Shown: positions 16,938-25,593, counted from the first letter of the stretch. The stretch: 64,000 nucleotides of DNA from Ensifer sp. IC3342 (GCF_020193655.1 NZ_JADYVE010000005.1:62001-126000), one strand, 5' to 3'. Program-made: numbers and translations. Notes: a model not told the origin generated them from the letters alone.

Positions 16938-17814
16938 CGTCTCCTCCGCGGGTGCCGACGGTGCGGCGCCCGCGCCCGCCAACGGGCGGGCCGCGCTCGT
17001 GGTGCTTTTAGCCTTCGCCGTCTTTTCCGGCACGGATGCCATCGTGAAGGTGCTTGCAGTCGGAATCGCGGCGCCGCAGGTGACGTTTCTGGTAACGGCG
17101 GCGGCGCTGTTCATCCTCTTCTGTCATGCAGGCGTCGTTGGCCGCCTCCGACGGCTCGTGCCGCGCCAGCCCGGTCTCGCCCTGCTGCGTGCACTTCTTC
17201 TAGCCGGCGACACCTTGCTCATCCACTATGCCTTTGCGGCCCTGCCGCTCGCCGAGGCCTATCTGCTTGCCTTCCTGACGCCGATTCTTGTGGCGATGCT
17301 CGGATTTGTACTGCTTGGCGAGCGGCTTTCGCCGATCGGCTGGGCAGGCGTGGTGATCGGCTTCGCTGGCGTAACGGTGGCGCTGAAGCCCGGTGTCGCG
17401 CCGCTTAACCTCGGCCATGCTGCCGCCGTCGGCTCGGCGGTTCTTTTCGCGCTCTCGCTCGTTCTCCTGCGCCGGGCGAAGACGGCGGAGACTGACGAGG
17501 CGCTCGTCGCGAGCCTGCTCGTCGTTCTGACGCCGCTTTCGCTCGGCGCGGCCCTCATCGGCGGCGGCATCGTCCCCGTCAGCGCGCAAGACTTCGCGCT
17601 TGCGTTCGCCGGCGGTGCGTTGCTTCTTGGCGGCCACGCTCTGCTGGTCCGGGCGTTCCGCATCGGAGAAGCCTCGGTTGTCGCCCCCTTCCAGTACAGC
17701 CAGATCGTCTGGGGCGGCCTCTACGGCGTGCTCCTCTTCTCAACACCCCTCGAATTCCACACGCTGGCTGGCGCCGGAATCATCGTCCTGTCCGGCTGGC
17801 TCGTGCTCAAATGA
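16927..17814 (+). CDS. EamA/DMT-superfamily transporter
   Basis: A 295-residue membrane protein with ten predicted segments and two EamA repeats. Typical segments are [48 protein letters not shown], and [19 protein letters not shown]. The family exports amino acids, nucleotide bases and related small molecules. It starts within the permease gene and ends 4 bp into the alternative ATPase start, so it is translated as part of the ABC operon. It could relieve excess amino acid or amine released by deglycation; that role is inference. Confidence 0.88.
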   Translation: MSADVSSAGADGAAPAPANGRAALVVLLAFAVFSGTDAIVKVLAVGIAAPQVTFLVTAAALFILFCHAGVVGRLRRLVPRQPGLALLRALLLAGDTLLIHYAFAALPLAEAYLLAFLTPILVAMLGFVLLGERLSPIGWAGVVIGFAGVTVALKPGVAPLNLGHAAAVGSAVLFALSLVLLRRAKTAETDEALVASLLVVLTPLSLGAALIGGGIVPVSAQDFALAFAGGALLLGGHALLVRAFRIGEASVVAPFQYSQIVWGGLYGVLLFSTPLEFHTLAGAGIIVLSGWLVLK

Positions 17815-17831
17815 CATCCGGGAGACTCATC

Positions 17832-18584
17832 ATGCCCACGTCCACCGAAGGACTGTCGGAAATCCAGCTTCGCGGCGTTCACAAATGGTACGGCCACTAC
17901 CATGCGCTTGACGACATAAACCTCTCGATCGCCCCCCGCGAAAAAGTCGTGATCTGCGGCCCCTCCGGCTCAGGAAAGTCGACGCTCATCCGCTGCGTCA
18001 ATCGTCTGGAGACGCATGAAAGCGGCCGGATCGTTGTCGCTGGCGTCGAGCTAGATCATGACGAGAAGCGGGTGGATGCGATCCGCCGCGAGGTCGGCAT
18101 GGTCTTTCAGCAGTTCAACCTCTTTCCGCATCTGACAATCCTCGAAAACTGCACGCTGGCACCGATGTGGGTGAAAAAGATGCCGAAGAAGGAGGCGCGC
18201 GAGATCGCGATGCATTTCCTTGAGCGTGTACGCATTCCCGAACAGGCCAACAAATATCCGGGGCAGCTGTCCGGCGGCCAGCAGCAGCGCGTCGCGATCG
18301 CCCGCGCGCTCTGCATGAATCCACGCGTCATGCTCTTCGATGAGCCGACCTCTGCGCTCGATCCGGAGATGGTCAAGGAAGTGCTCGATACAATGGTGGC
18401 GCTTGCCGGCGAGGGCATGACGATGGTCTGCGTCACGCACGAGATGGGCTTTGCCCGCCAGGTTGCCGACCGCGTGATCTTCATGGACCGCGGCCGGATC
18501 GTCGAAGAGGGGACGCCGGACGAGTTCTTCGCGCGCCCCAGGACGGAACGTGCGAGCATTTTCCTGAGCCAGCTCCTCCATTGA
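17832..18584 (+). CDS. Amino-acid ABC transporter ATP-binding protein (HisP/GlnQ type)
   Basis: A 250-residue ATPase. Walker [10 protein letters not shown] (43-51), the [16 protein letters not shown]-loop typical of polar amino acid importers, signature [15 protein letters not shown], Walker [15 protein letters not shown], and [16 protein letters not shown]. The ATG at 17832 has GGGAGA upstream and is preferred over the ATG at 17811, which overlaps the exporter stop. It completes the importer. It ends 25 bp from the convergent kinase gene. Confidence 0.93.
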   Translation: MPTSTEGLSEIQLRGVHKWYGHYHALDDINLSIAPREKVVICGPSGSGKSTLIRCVNRLETHESGRIVVAGVELDHDEKRVDAIRREVGMVFQQFNLFPHLTILENCTLAPMWVKKMPKKEAREIAMHFLERVRIPEQANKYPGQLSGGQQQRVAIARALCMNPRVMLFDEPTSALDPEMVKEVLDTMVALAGEGMTMVCVTHEMGFARQVADRVIFMDRGRIVEEGTPDEFFARPRTERASIFLSQLLH

Positions 18585-18608
18585 AGCCGATCCGGCGCCT
18601 CCCACGGC

Positions 18609-19421
18609 CTAGAATGGCAAAGGCTCCTGCGGAAAACCGCCGACATGGGTGCAGGTCTCGGCGGCCCAGTCCCGACCGGCCTCCAGACATGCGGAAAGCG
18701 GCTTGCCAGCGACTTGGGCTGCAAGAAACGCAGCGATGAAGCTGTCGCCGGCACCCGTTGTATCGACGACCGCGACTGGCGTGATGCCGGCTTCGACGCG
18801 GATAATCCCGTCGGTTGCCATTGAACCCTTCGATCCGCGCGTGACGACGGCGATACGGGCGCCCTGCGCCAGAAGTTCAGCCGCGATCTGCTCCGCCGCC
18901 GCCTCGTCGGGACCGGCCGAGGCGAAGGCGATGGCAAGCCCCGCGACTCCGAGGTCGTCCGGGTTGGCGTTCACCGAAACGTCCTGCGACAGGCTGACCC
19001 CTTCCGCCGCCAGCCTGCGCCTGAGCGCGCCCCCGTCGTCCATCCAGCCGATATGGACATGGTCGAACGTCTTCAGCACAGCCACCTCCGCGTCGTCCGG
19101 TGCATAGCCGGCACAGACGCCAAAATCCTCGTAGGAGATGATGCGCTCGCCCGACGGCAGCACGTCGATATCAGTGTAGGCCGTGACGCCCGACCGCTCC
19201 TGAAGGTGATCCACGGCCACGCCCTTGCTCTGCAGCAAGCGGCGCGTTCGCACGCCGTCTGCATCACGCCCGACGGCACCGAAGTAGTGGGCGACATGCC
19301 ACATTCGGGCGAGTTGTACTGCAACGTTCACGGCGTTGCCGCCGACGAGTGACTGCGAGAGGGGCGGCTGGAAGCGGTCGATGCAATTGTCGCCGACAGT
19401 GGCGAATCGAAGGGGTTTCAT
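18609..19421 (-). CDS. PfkB-family kinase, fructoselysine 6-kinase (FrlD)-like
   Basis: A 270-residue ribokinase-family enzyme. It resembles FrlD closely in landmarks: TVGDNCIDRF, GGNAVNVAVQLARM, GVTAYTDIDV, and the signature VDTTGAGDSFIAAFL with the catalytic Asp226. FrlD phosphorylates the sugar of fructosyl-amino acids at C6. The start at 19421 has GAGG upstream. It is downstream of the FrlB-like gene on the same strand, with a hairpin and a RIME copy between them. The substrate is probably an Amadori compound; fructoselysine itself is not proven. Confidence 0.85.
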   Translation of the reverse strand: MKPLRFATVGDNCIDRFQPPLSQSLVGGNAVNVAVQLARMWHVAHYFGAVGRDADGVRTRRLLQSKGVAVDHLQERSGVTAYTDIDVLPSGERIISYEDFGVCAGYAPDDAEVAVLKTFDHVHIGWMDDGGALRRRLAAEGVSLSQDVSVNANPDDLGVAGLAIAFASAGPDEAAAEQIAAELLAQGARIAVVTRGSKGSMATDGIIRVEAGITPVAVVDTTGAGDSFIAAFLAAQVAGKPLSACLEAGRDWAAETCTHVGGFPQEPLPF

Positions 19422-19448
19422 GCGGGCCCTCGTGATCGGACAATAAAG

Positions 19449-19476
19449 CCGCGAATGCGATGATGTGCATTCGCGG
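19449..19476 (-). terminator. Hairpin between FrlB-like and FrlD-like genes
   Basis: CCGCGAATGC (19449-19458) pairs perfectly with GCATTCGCGG (19467-19476) around an 8-nt loop. It sits immediately upstream of the kinase gene's ribosome binding region and directly beside RIME copy B, so it may modulate expression of the kinase relative to the deglycase. Confidence 0.5.
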
Positions 19477-19479
19477 CGA

Positions 19480-19562
19480 CTGCATGATTCCTTAAACCAT
19501 GCAGAGACTCAAAGCTGTACACCGACCCTTGCGCGTCTGATTAGACGCGCGGCGCTGTAGTC
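19480..19562. repeat. RIME-like repeat, copy B
   Basis: Contains the GCATG ... CATGC hairpin in a degenerate form, followed by the second hairpin ending in GACGCGCGGCGCTGTAG. The orientation is opposite to copy A. It lies inside the presumed deglycase-kinase transcription unit rather than between operons. Confidence 0.8.
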
Positions 19563-19586
19563 GCCTCGGGAGTCTAGCATCCGCGG

Positions 19587-20600
19587 TCAGTAGGCGACGC
19601 GCTTATAGTAGCGGCGAGTCGTGAGCGGATGGTTGCGCATGACCTCGAGATGGGCACTGATGCGTTCGAGCACGGTCGCGAGCAGGACCGGCGAGACGAG
19701 AGCGCGGACCTCGGAGGAAATACCGGGCAGCGCAAAATCCGCCGTGTCGAGTACCGTCAGCTTGTCAGTGTAGTTCGGCGCGAAGTTCTCGACGCGTTCG
19801 GCGAGCGGGCGGAGCGCATCCTCGCCCTTGAAGAGGATGACACTGACGCCCTTTTCGATCAGTTCCAGAGTGCCATGGAAGAAGTCGGAGGCATGCACCG
19901 GACGGGTGCGGATCCATTGCATCTCCTCCAGAATGCACATGCCGTAGTAGAAGGCCTGCGGCCATACGTTCCCAGCGCCGGTGATGATGTGATAGTCGGA
20001 CCCTGCGAGGATCTTCGCGAAGGCCCCGGCCTTAGGCTCGTAGGCGCGTTTCACCTCCAGCAGCAGTTCCGGCATCCTTGCCAATTCGGCGACGATCCCC
20101 TCGTGGTTCGCGATCTCGCCGCGCTGCTTCAGGATGGCGAGTGCGATGAAGAGCGACTGCAGATAGAAGGACTCGCAGGACGTGTCGTCTTCGGCGAAGT
20201 TGACGAAGACATGATCGCCGCCCTTGCCCAATGGCGTATTCTCGTGGCCGACGAGCGTAATGACGGTCGCCCCGGTCTCCTTGAGCTTGCCAAGCAACGC
20301 CACGCTCTCTTTCGTCGTGCCGGAGAGCGACGGTATCACGACGATCGACTTCTCAGTCAGATGCGCGCAGCCCGTAACGACGAGTTCGGCCGGCATGTCG
20401 AGGAAGGCGGGGAAGCGCGAACGCCGTTGCAGCAGCTGAGCGGCCGGCTGCATCAGAATCGCCGCTCCGCCGGTGCCGAGAAAGAAGATATTTTCGGCGC
20501 CGGCCGAAAGGCAGGAGGCAATCACCGCTTCGAGGCGCTTCTGCAGCGCGATAGCCTCCGACTGTATGCGGAGAAATCTCTGTTCGTCAAAATTCAGCAT
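19587..20600 (-). CDS. SIS-domain deglycase, FrlB-like (fructosyl-amino acid 6-phosphate deglycase)
   Basis: A 337-residue protein with two SIS domains (first: IFFLGTGGAAIL, VIPSLSGTTKES; second: YHIITGAGNVWPQAFYYG and VHASDFFHGTLELIE). The C-terminal HPLTTRRYYKRVAY is a hallmark of the FrlB group, which splits fructosyl-amino acid 6-phosphates into glucose 6-phosphate and amino acid. The ATG at 20600 starts the conserved region; the longer frame from 20663 would cover the operator at 20645-20657. Paired with the FrlD-like kinase at 18609 and probably controlled by the GntR protein at 20820. Confidence 0.85.
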   Translation of the reverse strand: MLNFDEQRFLRIQSEAIALQKRLEAVIASCLSAGAENIFFLGTGGAAILMQPAAQLLQRRSRFPAFLDMPAELVVTGCAHLTEKSIVVIPSLSGTTKESVALLGKLKETGATVITLVGHENTPLGKGGDHVFVNFAEDDTSCESFYLQSLFIALAILKQRGEIANHEGIVAELARMPELLLEVKRAYEPKAGAFAKILAGSDYHIITGAGNVWPQAFYYGMCILEEMQWIRTRPVHASDFFHGTLELIEKGVSVILFKGEDALRPLAERVENFAPNYTDKLTVLDTADFALPGISSEVRALVSPVLLATVLERISAHLEVMRNHPLTTRRYYKRVAY

Positions 20601-20644
20601 GGTCCTGCTCTCGGTAAAACGGATGGTGATCGTCGGAAGCCGAT

Positions 20645-20657
20645 GTTGTAAGACAAC
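20645..20657 (-). promoter_or_regulatory. Operator-like palindrome before the FrlB-like gene
   Basis: GTTGTAAGACAAC is an inverted repeat (GTTGT-N3-ACAAC) 45-57 bp upstream of the deglycase start. It differs at only a few positions from the words at 13718-13730 and 20773-20785. Together they suggest a common repressor. Confidence 0.55.
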
Positions 20658-20772
20658 TGACATCTCGACGGCAGCGTGTCAAGCCACACCCTTCTGATTT
20701 CCGTTGCAGTTTCCTGTAACAGCAAAATGCTCCTCTGAAGTGAACGCACTTCATTCGCTTGACCTCCGCGAA

Positions 20773-20785
20773 TTTGTCAGACAAG
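20773..20785 (+). promoter_or_regulatory. Operator-like palindrome before the GntR gene
   Basis: TTTGTCAGACAAG lies 35-47 bp upstream of the GntR/UTRA regulator start. It is near-perfectly symmetric (CTTGTC TGACAAA on the other strand) and shares TTGTCAGACA with the site at 13718-13730. The location suggests autoregulation. Confidence 0.55.
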
Positions 20786-20819
20786 AACAGGGCGAGATCA
20801 TTCTTGCCGGAGGCCCGCC

Positions 20820-21551
20820 ATGGACGAACCCCTTCGCGATTCGCGTACCCTGGCCATCCAGCTTCGTGACCGCATCGCCGATCTCATCCACGGCGAGGGC
20901 CTGAAGCCGGGCGACAAGCTGCCGACCGAGGCGCAACTGACCCAACGCTTCAAGATCTCCCGGCCTGCGCTGCGCGAGGCGCTGAAGCTGCTGGAACAGG
21001 ATGGCCTCATCTACGTCGAGCACGGCCGGGGCCGCTTCGTCTCGGCGATCTCAGCCGTACACGTCGACCGGCCTATTACCGTCTTCGAGAGCGTGACCGA
21101 CATGGCGCACCATTACGGCTACAGGCCGCTCAACAAGGTGCTCTCGATCGCCGAGGAGACCCCTGACAAGCACGTGGCCGCACAGCTTCAACTGACGGCG
21201 ACAGACCGGGTCATCCGCATCGAACGGCTGCGGTTGCAGGGCGACGAGCCGATCCTCTATTGCCTCGATTACGTGCCGCGCAGCATCATTCCGGCCAGGC
21301 TCTATGACATCGACTGGAGCGGTTCGCTGCTTTCCCTGCTGGAGGAATACAAGAACCGGCCGCGCATGTCGGCTGCCACGGTCTCTGCCGTCATGCTGCC
21401 CGACGAGGTCGTCCAGCGCAACGACCTGCGCGATTTCGGACCGGCGCTGCTCATCACCGAGACCTGCTTCAATGCTGCCGGCACGCCAGTGAACTACGCG
21501 ATCGACTATCACCGCGGCAGCCATTTCTCCTTCAGCCTCGTGCGCAAGTGA
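20820..21551 (+). CDS. GntR-family (HutC/UTRA) regulator, FrlR-like
   Basis: A 243-residue regulator. The N-terminal winged helix includes KPGDKLPTEAQLTQRFKISRPALREALKLLEQDGLIYVEHGRGRF in family form, and the C-terminal UTRA effector domain (about 85-240) includes DRVIRIERLRLQGDEPILY and ending NYAIDYHRGSHFSFSLVRK. A GGAGG sits 7 nt before the ATG. UTRA domains bind phosphorylated sugars, amines or related ligands, which suits a fructosyl-amino acid phosphate. It is divergent from the FrlB-like gene; three related palindromes in the cluster are its candidate sites. Confidence 0.88.
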   Translation: MDEPLRDSRTLAIQLRDRIADLIHGEGLKPGDKLPTEAQLTQRFKISRPALREALKLLEQDGLIYVEHGRGRFVSAISAVHVDRPITVFESVTDMAHHYGYRPLNKVLSIAEETPDKHVAAQLQLTATDRVIRIERLRLQGDEPILYCLDYVPRSIIPARLYDIDWSGSLLSLLEEYKNRPRMSAATVSAVMLPDEVVQRNDLRDFGPALLITETCFNAAGTPVNYAIDYHRGSHFSFSLVRK

Positions 21552-21590
21552 CTTGGCGAAAACTGCCGAGGTAGGAGGATCAATATCCTG

Positions 21591-21680
21591 CTGCATGATT
21601 TCTTAAATCGGAACAAAAACAGCAGCGCTCGAAGCGCTACGGCGTCCTTTACACGTCTGAGATGCGCGGCGCTTTAGTCG
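21591..21680. repeat. RIME-like repeat, copy C
   Basis: CTGCATGATTTCTTAAATCGG begins a degenerate first hairpin, followed by AGCGCTACGGCGTCC and a second half ending GATGCGCGGCGCTTTAG. It is more diverged than copies A, D, E and H and overlaps the 3' end of the GXWXG gene by seven bases. Confidence 0.7.
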
Positions 21681-22204
21681 TACCGAAGCGATGGATTGGG
21701 ATCATCCACGTAGTCGAGTTGAAAGAAGAAGTATCTGTCGTCTCCCTCCAGGACCATTACCCCGAGCACCCTCTTAGGATCGATCCTTCGGAAATGGTCG
21801 ACGATGGGCTTGCGGTCGTAGAGCATGGCCGCGCTGGTCCCCTTTCGGAAGCGGGACGTCAGCAGAGTAGCTGTCGGGCTTTGCGCTCGCAAATATTTGG
21901 CCAAATGGGAGAACAAATTCCGCGCGGCGGTGGTACGACCTAGCCGATGGAAGCGAAGGGCCAGACGAAGCGGGATTGGAGATGGATCGACCGGCACGAG
22001 GCGGTTGCCATATGTATTGAACAACAGAGCGTCGGCGCGCATATCGGCGCGGAAGCGTTTGCCGAACCAGCCCAGGTTCTCCAGCACCCCGTCCAGCGGA
22101 TGCCCGGTCGGAATTCCACGCCCTTTCCAAAGCCCGACCATCTCGGTCACCGACACCGCATCCAGGCTATCGAAGTAGGCGAGAGCCTCATGCTGGGAGT
22201 GCAT
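21674..22204 (-). CDS. GXWXG/DUF4334 domain protein
   Basis: A 176-residue protein. The N-terminal half carries MVGLWKGRGIPTGHPLDGVLENLGWFGKRF, which contains the GxWxG motif (GLWKG). The C-terminal half (AAMLYDRKPIVDHFRRID ... VLGVMVLEGDDRYFFFQLD) reads as DUF4334. This two-domain combination is a known bacterial family of unknown function with a lipocalin-like fold prediction. ATG 22204 has AAGGG 8 nt upstream; ATG 22246 is an alternative. It stands alone between GntR and a broken gene, with a RIME copy at its end. Confidence 0.8.
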   Translation of the reverse strand: MHSQHEALAYFDSLDAVSVTEMVGLWKGRGIPTGHPLDGVLENLGWFGKRFRADMRADALLFNTYGNRLVPVDPSPIPLRLALRFHRLGRTTAARNLFSHLAKYLRAQSPTATLLTSRFRKGTSAAMLYDRKPIVDHFRRIDPKRVLGVMVLEGDDRYFFFQLDYVDDPNPSLRYD

Positions 22205-22461
22205 CTTGATGCCCTTACTCAACGACGTGCCCAAGTCGTTACACATGCCGCGTTTACCTAGGGCGCGCCTGCTTGAACGTCCATACTCCCGTCTTGACTC
22301 GGGCGGCATGCTCCGTTCGCTGCGAATGCATGTTTCTTCAAACCGGCGCCGATTAGGATAGACGTGCAGCAATAACAAGCGCTAGAGCTGCCTTCGCGAG
22401 TCCCATGAGACGCGCTGCGCTGAGGGCCGGCCGTTGACACAGGCCAGTCTGTAGGCGTCAG

Positions 22462-23504
22462 ATGAATTGGGAACTGCGCTCCCGGCGCTTCCCGAACGCA
22501 AGGTTCCACGCAGGAGAGCGGTTTCCCGGCGGCGTTCCGATTCTGCAGGAGCGGCATGTGGTGTTCCTCGTTCAACCCAGGCTGGTCAACGAGCCGTTCG
22601 GCGATGCAGGTCTCCTGCTTGATTTCACTTTCAAGTCGCGTGCGATCCTGTTCGATCTCGGCGACCTGTCTCCTCTCCCGGCTGGCACCGTTTCCAAGAT
22701 CCGGCACGTATTCGTGTCTCACATGCATATGGATCATTTCGCAGGCTTCGACCGGCTGCTCCGGTTTTTTCTCAACCGGGCGGCAGAGCTTCAAATATTC
22801 GGTCCTCCCCGGCCTGACAGACTCCGTCGAGGCAAAGCTGCGATCCTACACGTGGAATCTTCCCAACGAGACTTCCGAGGATTTCTCGATCGTTGCGGCA
22901 GAGTGGAATCTCAAGGACGAACTGACGCGATCACAGTTCAGGGCACGCAACAGATTCGGTCGCGAAACGCTCGGTGTCGAGGTGCTGGCCCTCCCGCGCC
23001 TCCTCGTAGAACCCGACTTCCACGTCGAAGCGATCGAGCTCGATCACGGGATTCCATGCCTGGCATTTGCGTTTCAGGAGAGCCTGCGGGTAAACGTGCA
23101 CAAGGCGGTGCTGGATCGGCTTGGCCTCCCCTGTGGGGGCCTGGTTGCCGGAGGCCAAGCGTCTCGTGAGGTCTCGCGGGGACCCAGGCGCGATCGTGCA
23201 AATTCCCGGCCACCGCGACATGAATCTGGGCGACCTCCTCAGTGCCAGGGCGCTTGTCACAGGCCCCGGAGAACTACGCAACCTGGCATTCACCGACGCG
23301 AACGTCTCGCGCTTGCTTGCGTTGGCGAGCGGGTCGGACTACCTCTTCGTCGAGGGCTGCTTCCTTGATGAGGACAAGGCCATTGCAGCTTCCAAAAGGC
23401 ACTTGACCGCATTGCAGGCGGGCAGCATCGCCGCAGCCGCGCGGGTAGCAAGGTCCGTTCCCATGCATTTCTCACCGCGCTATCTCGGTCGGAACAATCT
23501 CTAA
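22462..23504 (+). pseudogene. Metallo-beta-lactamase-fold hydrolase (RNase Z-like), broken by two frameshifts
   Basis: Three consecutive frames together spell one MBL-fold protein of about 345 residues. Frame 1 gives the start through [23 protein letters not shown] (HxHxDH zinc motif). Frame 2 continues [24 protein letters not shown] ... [17 protein letters not shown]. Frame 3 continues [13 protein letters not shown] ... LFVEGCFLDEDKAIAASKRHLTALQAG and PMHFSPRY. The breaks fall exactly at two CCCC runs, 22807-22810 and 23128-23131; removing one C at each restores the frame. The rest appears undecayed, so the shifts are recent, tolerated, or sequencing errors. Confidence 0.8.
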
Positions 23505-23623
23505 TCGATGAGTTCCGGGCAGGCCTTGCCAGCAGAGCTCCTGATGCGGATCCTTGAGCCGAACGGACGACAATTGACACGACTGGTATAAATCAGAGCC
23601 GACGCCCGCCCGGCTGGACCAAG

Positions 23624-24838
23624 TCAAAGGATTCCGTTGCGAGGCGGTGCCACTTCGTTGAGGTGATAGTTGCCGACGACGTGAAATTTCCATCGCACCG
23701 GATCGTGCAGCGTGTGGGTGCGCGCATTGCGCCAGTAGCGGTCGAGATTGAGTGCGACCTTCGTCGAGGTGGTGCCGGCAAGCTCGAACAGCGTGTTGCT
23801 GGCGTCAAGTGCAACCTCGGTCGTCAGGACCCTGGCGGTCGTGACGGCAAGGCTCGCTTCGCTTGCGTGTTGCTCGGTCGGATCGATTTGGGCGGCGTCG
23901 ACCTTTTTTCCCGCATGTTCGACGACCGCCGTGGCCGCTTCCAGGCGGACGGCGATCTCGCCGACACGGGCGATCGTCAGCGGGTCCTCCGACACCTTTT
24001 CGACGCCGCTGTCCATCCGGGGCTGCGCCCTATTGCGGATGAAATCGACGGTCTCCCGGAAGGCGGCGCGCGCGATACCGAGGTCAACGCCGGCATGGAT
24101 GAGCTGGCCGACGGAATCGATGGTGCTGCGTCGTTCGAAGCCGCGACGGTGCCTGACGACGGACCCGGCGTTCACATAGACGTTCTGCAAAATGATCGTG
24201 CCGCTGCCGGTGACGCGCTGTCCGAAACTGTCCCAGTCGTCGATGATCTCAACACCGTCGGTGCCGCGCGGGACGAAGGACATGGAGAGCTGGTCGGCGG
24301 GATCGAGCGCGAAAATGGCGATCCAATCGGCAAAGAGAATACCGGTCGAATAATGTTTGCGGCCATTTATGCGATAACCGCCACCATCTTCGCGAAGTCG
24401 TGTGTTGTGGCTCACGGTCTCCGTCCCGGTTTCGGCAAGCGCACTGCCGAACCGGTCGCCGGCAAGCGCGCGGCCGAAAAAGGACTTCTTCTGCTCCTCT
24501 GTCCCATCGTGACGGAGCGCCTCCAGGACATAGAAATGGTTCTGGGGAATCTGGCCGATCGAACTGTCGGCCTCGGAAAGGATCGCGGTAACCTCGGCAA
24601 GCACCGCGTTCGAAGCATCGATCCCGTCATAGTCGGATGGAACGCTGATCGCTAGCAGGCCGGATTGCGCAAGCTGATCGACTTCCTCATAGGGAAGAAC
24701 GCGCTCCAGGTCGCGTTCGCTGGCGCGTTCCGCAAACCGGCTTGCCAGCTCTCTTGCAACCGCTAAGGCCTCTTCCTCGCTCTCGATGCGCTGCGCGGGC
24801 GGCCTCGTCTTCTCGGCGAACTGCGAGATGGTTCCCAT
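23624..24838 (-). CDS. Acyl-CoA-dehydrogenase-family flavoprotein, SfnB/DszC type
   Basis: A 404-residue protein with the acyl-CoA dehydrogenase fold: N-terminal helical domain (LPYEEVDQLAQSGLLAISVPSDYDGID), middle beta domain (FGSALAETGTETVSHNTRL, KHYSTGILFADWIAIFA) and C-terminal helices with HDPVRWKFHVVGNY. These landmarks are those of SfnB and DszC relatives, which act on sulfones or other organosulfur compounds with reduced flavin rather than on acyl-CoA. The start at 24838 is followed by MGTISQFAEK. It is divergent from the FAD/NAD(P) protein at 25594. A desulfurisation role is inferred from family and from the second organosulfur operon at 35.6 kb. Confidence 0.8.
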   Translation of the reverse strand: MGTISQFAEKTRPPAQRIESEEEALAVARELASRFAERASERDLERVLPYEEVDQLAQSGLLAISVPSDYDGIDASNAVLAEVTAILSEADSSIGQIPQNHFYVLEALRHDGTEEQKKSFFGRALAGDRFGSALAETGTETVSHNTRLREDGGGYRINGRKHYSTGILFADWIAIFALDPADQLSMSFVPRGTDGVEIIDDWDSFGQRVTGSGTIILQNVYVNAGSVVRHRRGFERRSTIDSVGQLIHAGVDLGIARAAFRETVDFIRNRAQPRMDSGVEKVSEDPLTIARVGEIAVRLEAATAVVEHAGKKVDAAQIDPTEQHASEASLAVTTARVLTTEVALDASNTLFELAGTTSTKVALNLDRYWRNARTHTLHDPVRWKFHVVGNYHLNEVAPPRNGIL

Positions 24839-24983
24839 ATCGATCCTCCGTGGATCGCAAATAGGTCCTGGATCGCATCAATCCAGGACCATCGCGATCG
24901 ATTCCAAGAACTTCGCTGCGGGCGGAAACCGCCTCTCACTTTCCGCAACGTCTCCGACATCGGCCGGTATCAGTGAACGATCA

Positions 24984-25017
24984 TCTTACATGTGGTAAGA
25001 AAGCTTGTTCTATAGAA
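24984..25017. promoter_or_regulatory. Candidate operators upstream of the SfnB-like gene
   Basis: TCTTAC-ATGTG-GTAAGA (24984-25000) has 6-bp arms with a 5-nt spacer, and TTCTATAGAA (25008-25017) is a perfect 10-bp palindrome. They are 146-179 bp from the SfnB-like start, in an AT-rich stretch. No regulator gene is adjacent; the role is inference. Confidence 0.35.
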
Positions 25018-25382
25018 TTTATGGATATTGGACTTTCTTTGCTTCGCTCGGACCGAGCTTCGTTCATAGTATGAAGCACGAACCGTATTCTTTCATCCGC
25101 CAAATATCGGCCCCGTTGCGAGAAAGGAGACTGTGTTCGCACGGCGCTGACGTCGTTTGGGCACCGATGACGAGGGGAATCGTGGTTTGATTTCAATCGG
25201 AAAGAGCGCGCTGCGCTCCCCCGCGCCAACGGCACGAAGACAAGCGGCTGAACAAAATGCTTGATGATCGGCCCCTTTGTCATAAAATACTAACTTGATA
25301 GACTATGCCGTATAACGATGGCCAAGAGCCGAAGTGCCAGGCTAGCCAAAGGAGCGGAGACTTCGCGGGAGGCATGCGGCAG

Positions 25383-25488
25383 CTGCATGTTTCCTCAAAT
25401 CGTAGCCGATTTAAGGACAAAACATGCAGCAATTCAAAGTGCTATAGCGTCCTTTGCGCGTCTGATAAGACGCGCGGCGCTGTAGTCG
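25383..25488. repeat. RIME-like two-hairpin repeat, copy D
   Basis: Complete copy in inverse orientation to copy A: CTGCATGTTTCC ... AACATGCAG, the shared link AATTCAAAGTGCT, then the second hairpin ending GACGCGCGGCGCTGTAG. Little diverged from copies E and H. Confidence 0.88.
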
Positions 25489-25593
25489 AGACATCCCTGA
25501 AAATTCAAACGGCAGCTATTTGTGTGTCTCAAGGTCCTGCGTAGGGGTTGCCCATGACTGGTCCGGCTGCGGCCGGGGCGCAAAGGAGCTCAC

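Larger units (their letters stand above)
24839..25593. other. 755-bp divergent intergenic region
   Basis: It separates the SfnB-like gene from the FAD/NAD(P)-binding protein gene. It holds two small palindromes (24984-25017) and RIME copy D (25383-25488). A 100-codon minus-strand frame (24981-25283) and shorter frames show no family resemblance or convincing ribosome binding site, so I call no gene. Two stretches around 24984-25070 and 25270-25310 are AT-rich for this replicon and could hold promoters. Confidence 0.5.

Noticed and set aside
24981-25283. 100-codon minus-strand frame upstream of the SfnB-like gene
   Set aside because: No ribosome site, no recognisable pattern, and it overlaps the palindrome region likely to be regulatory.
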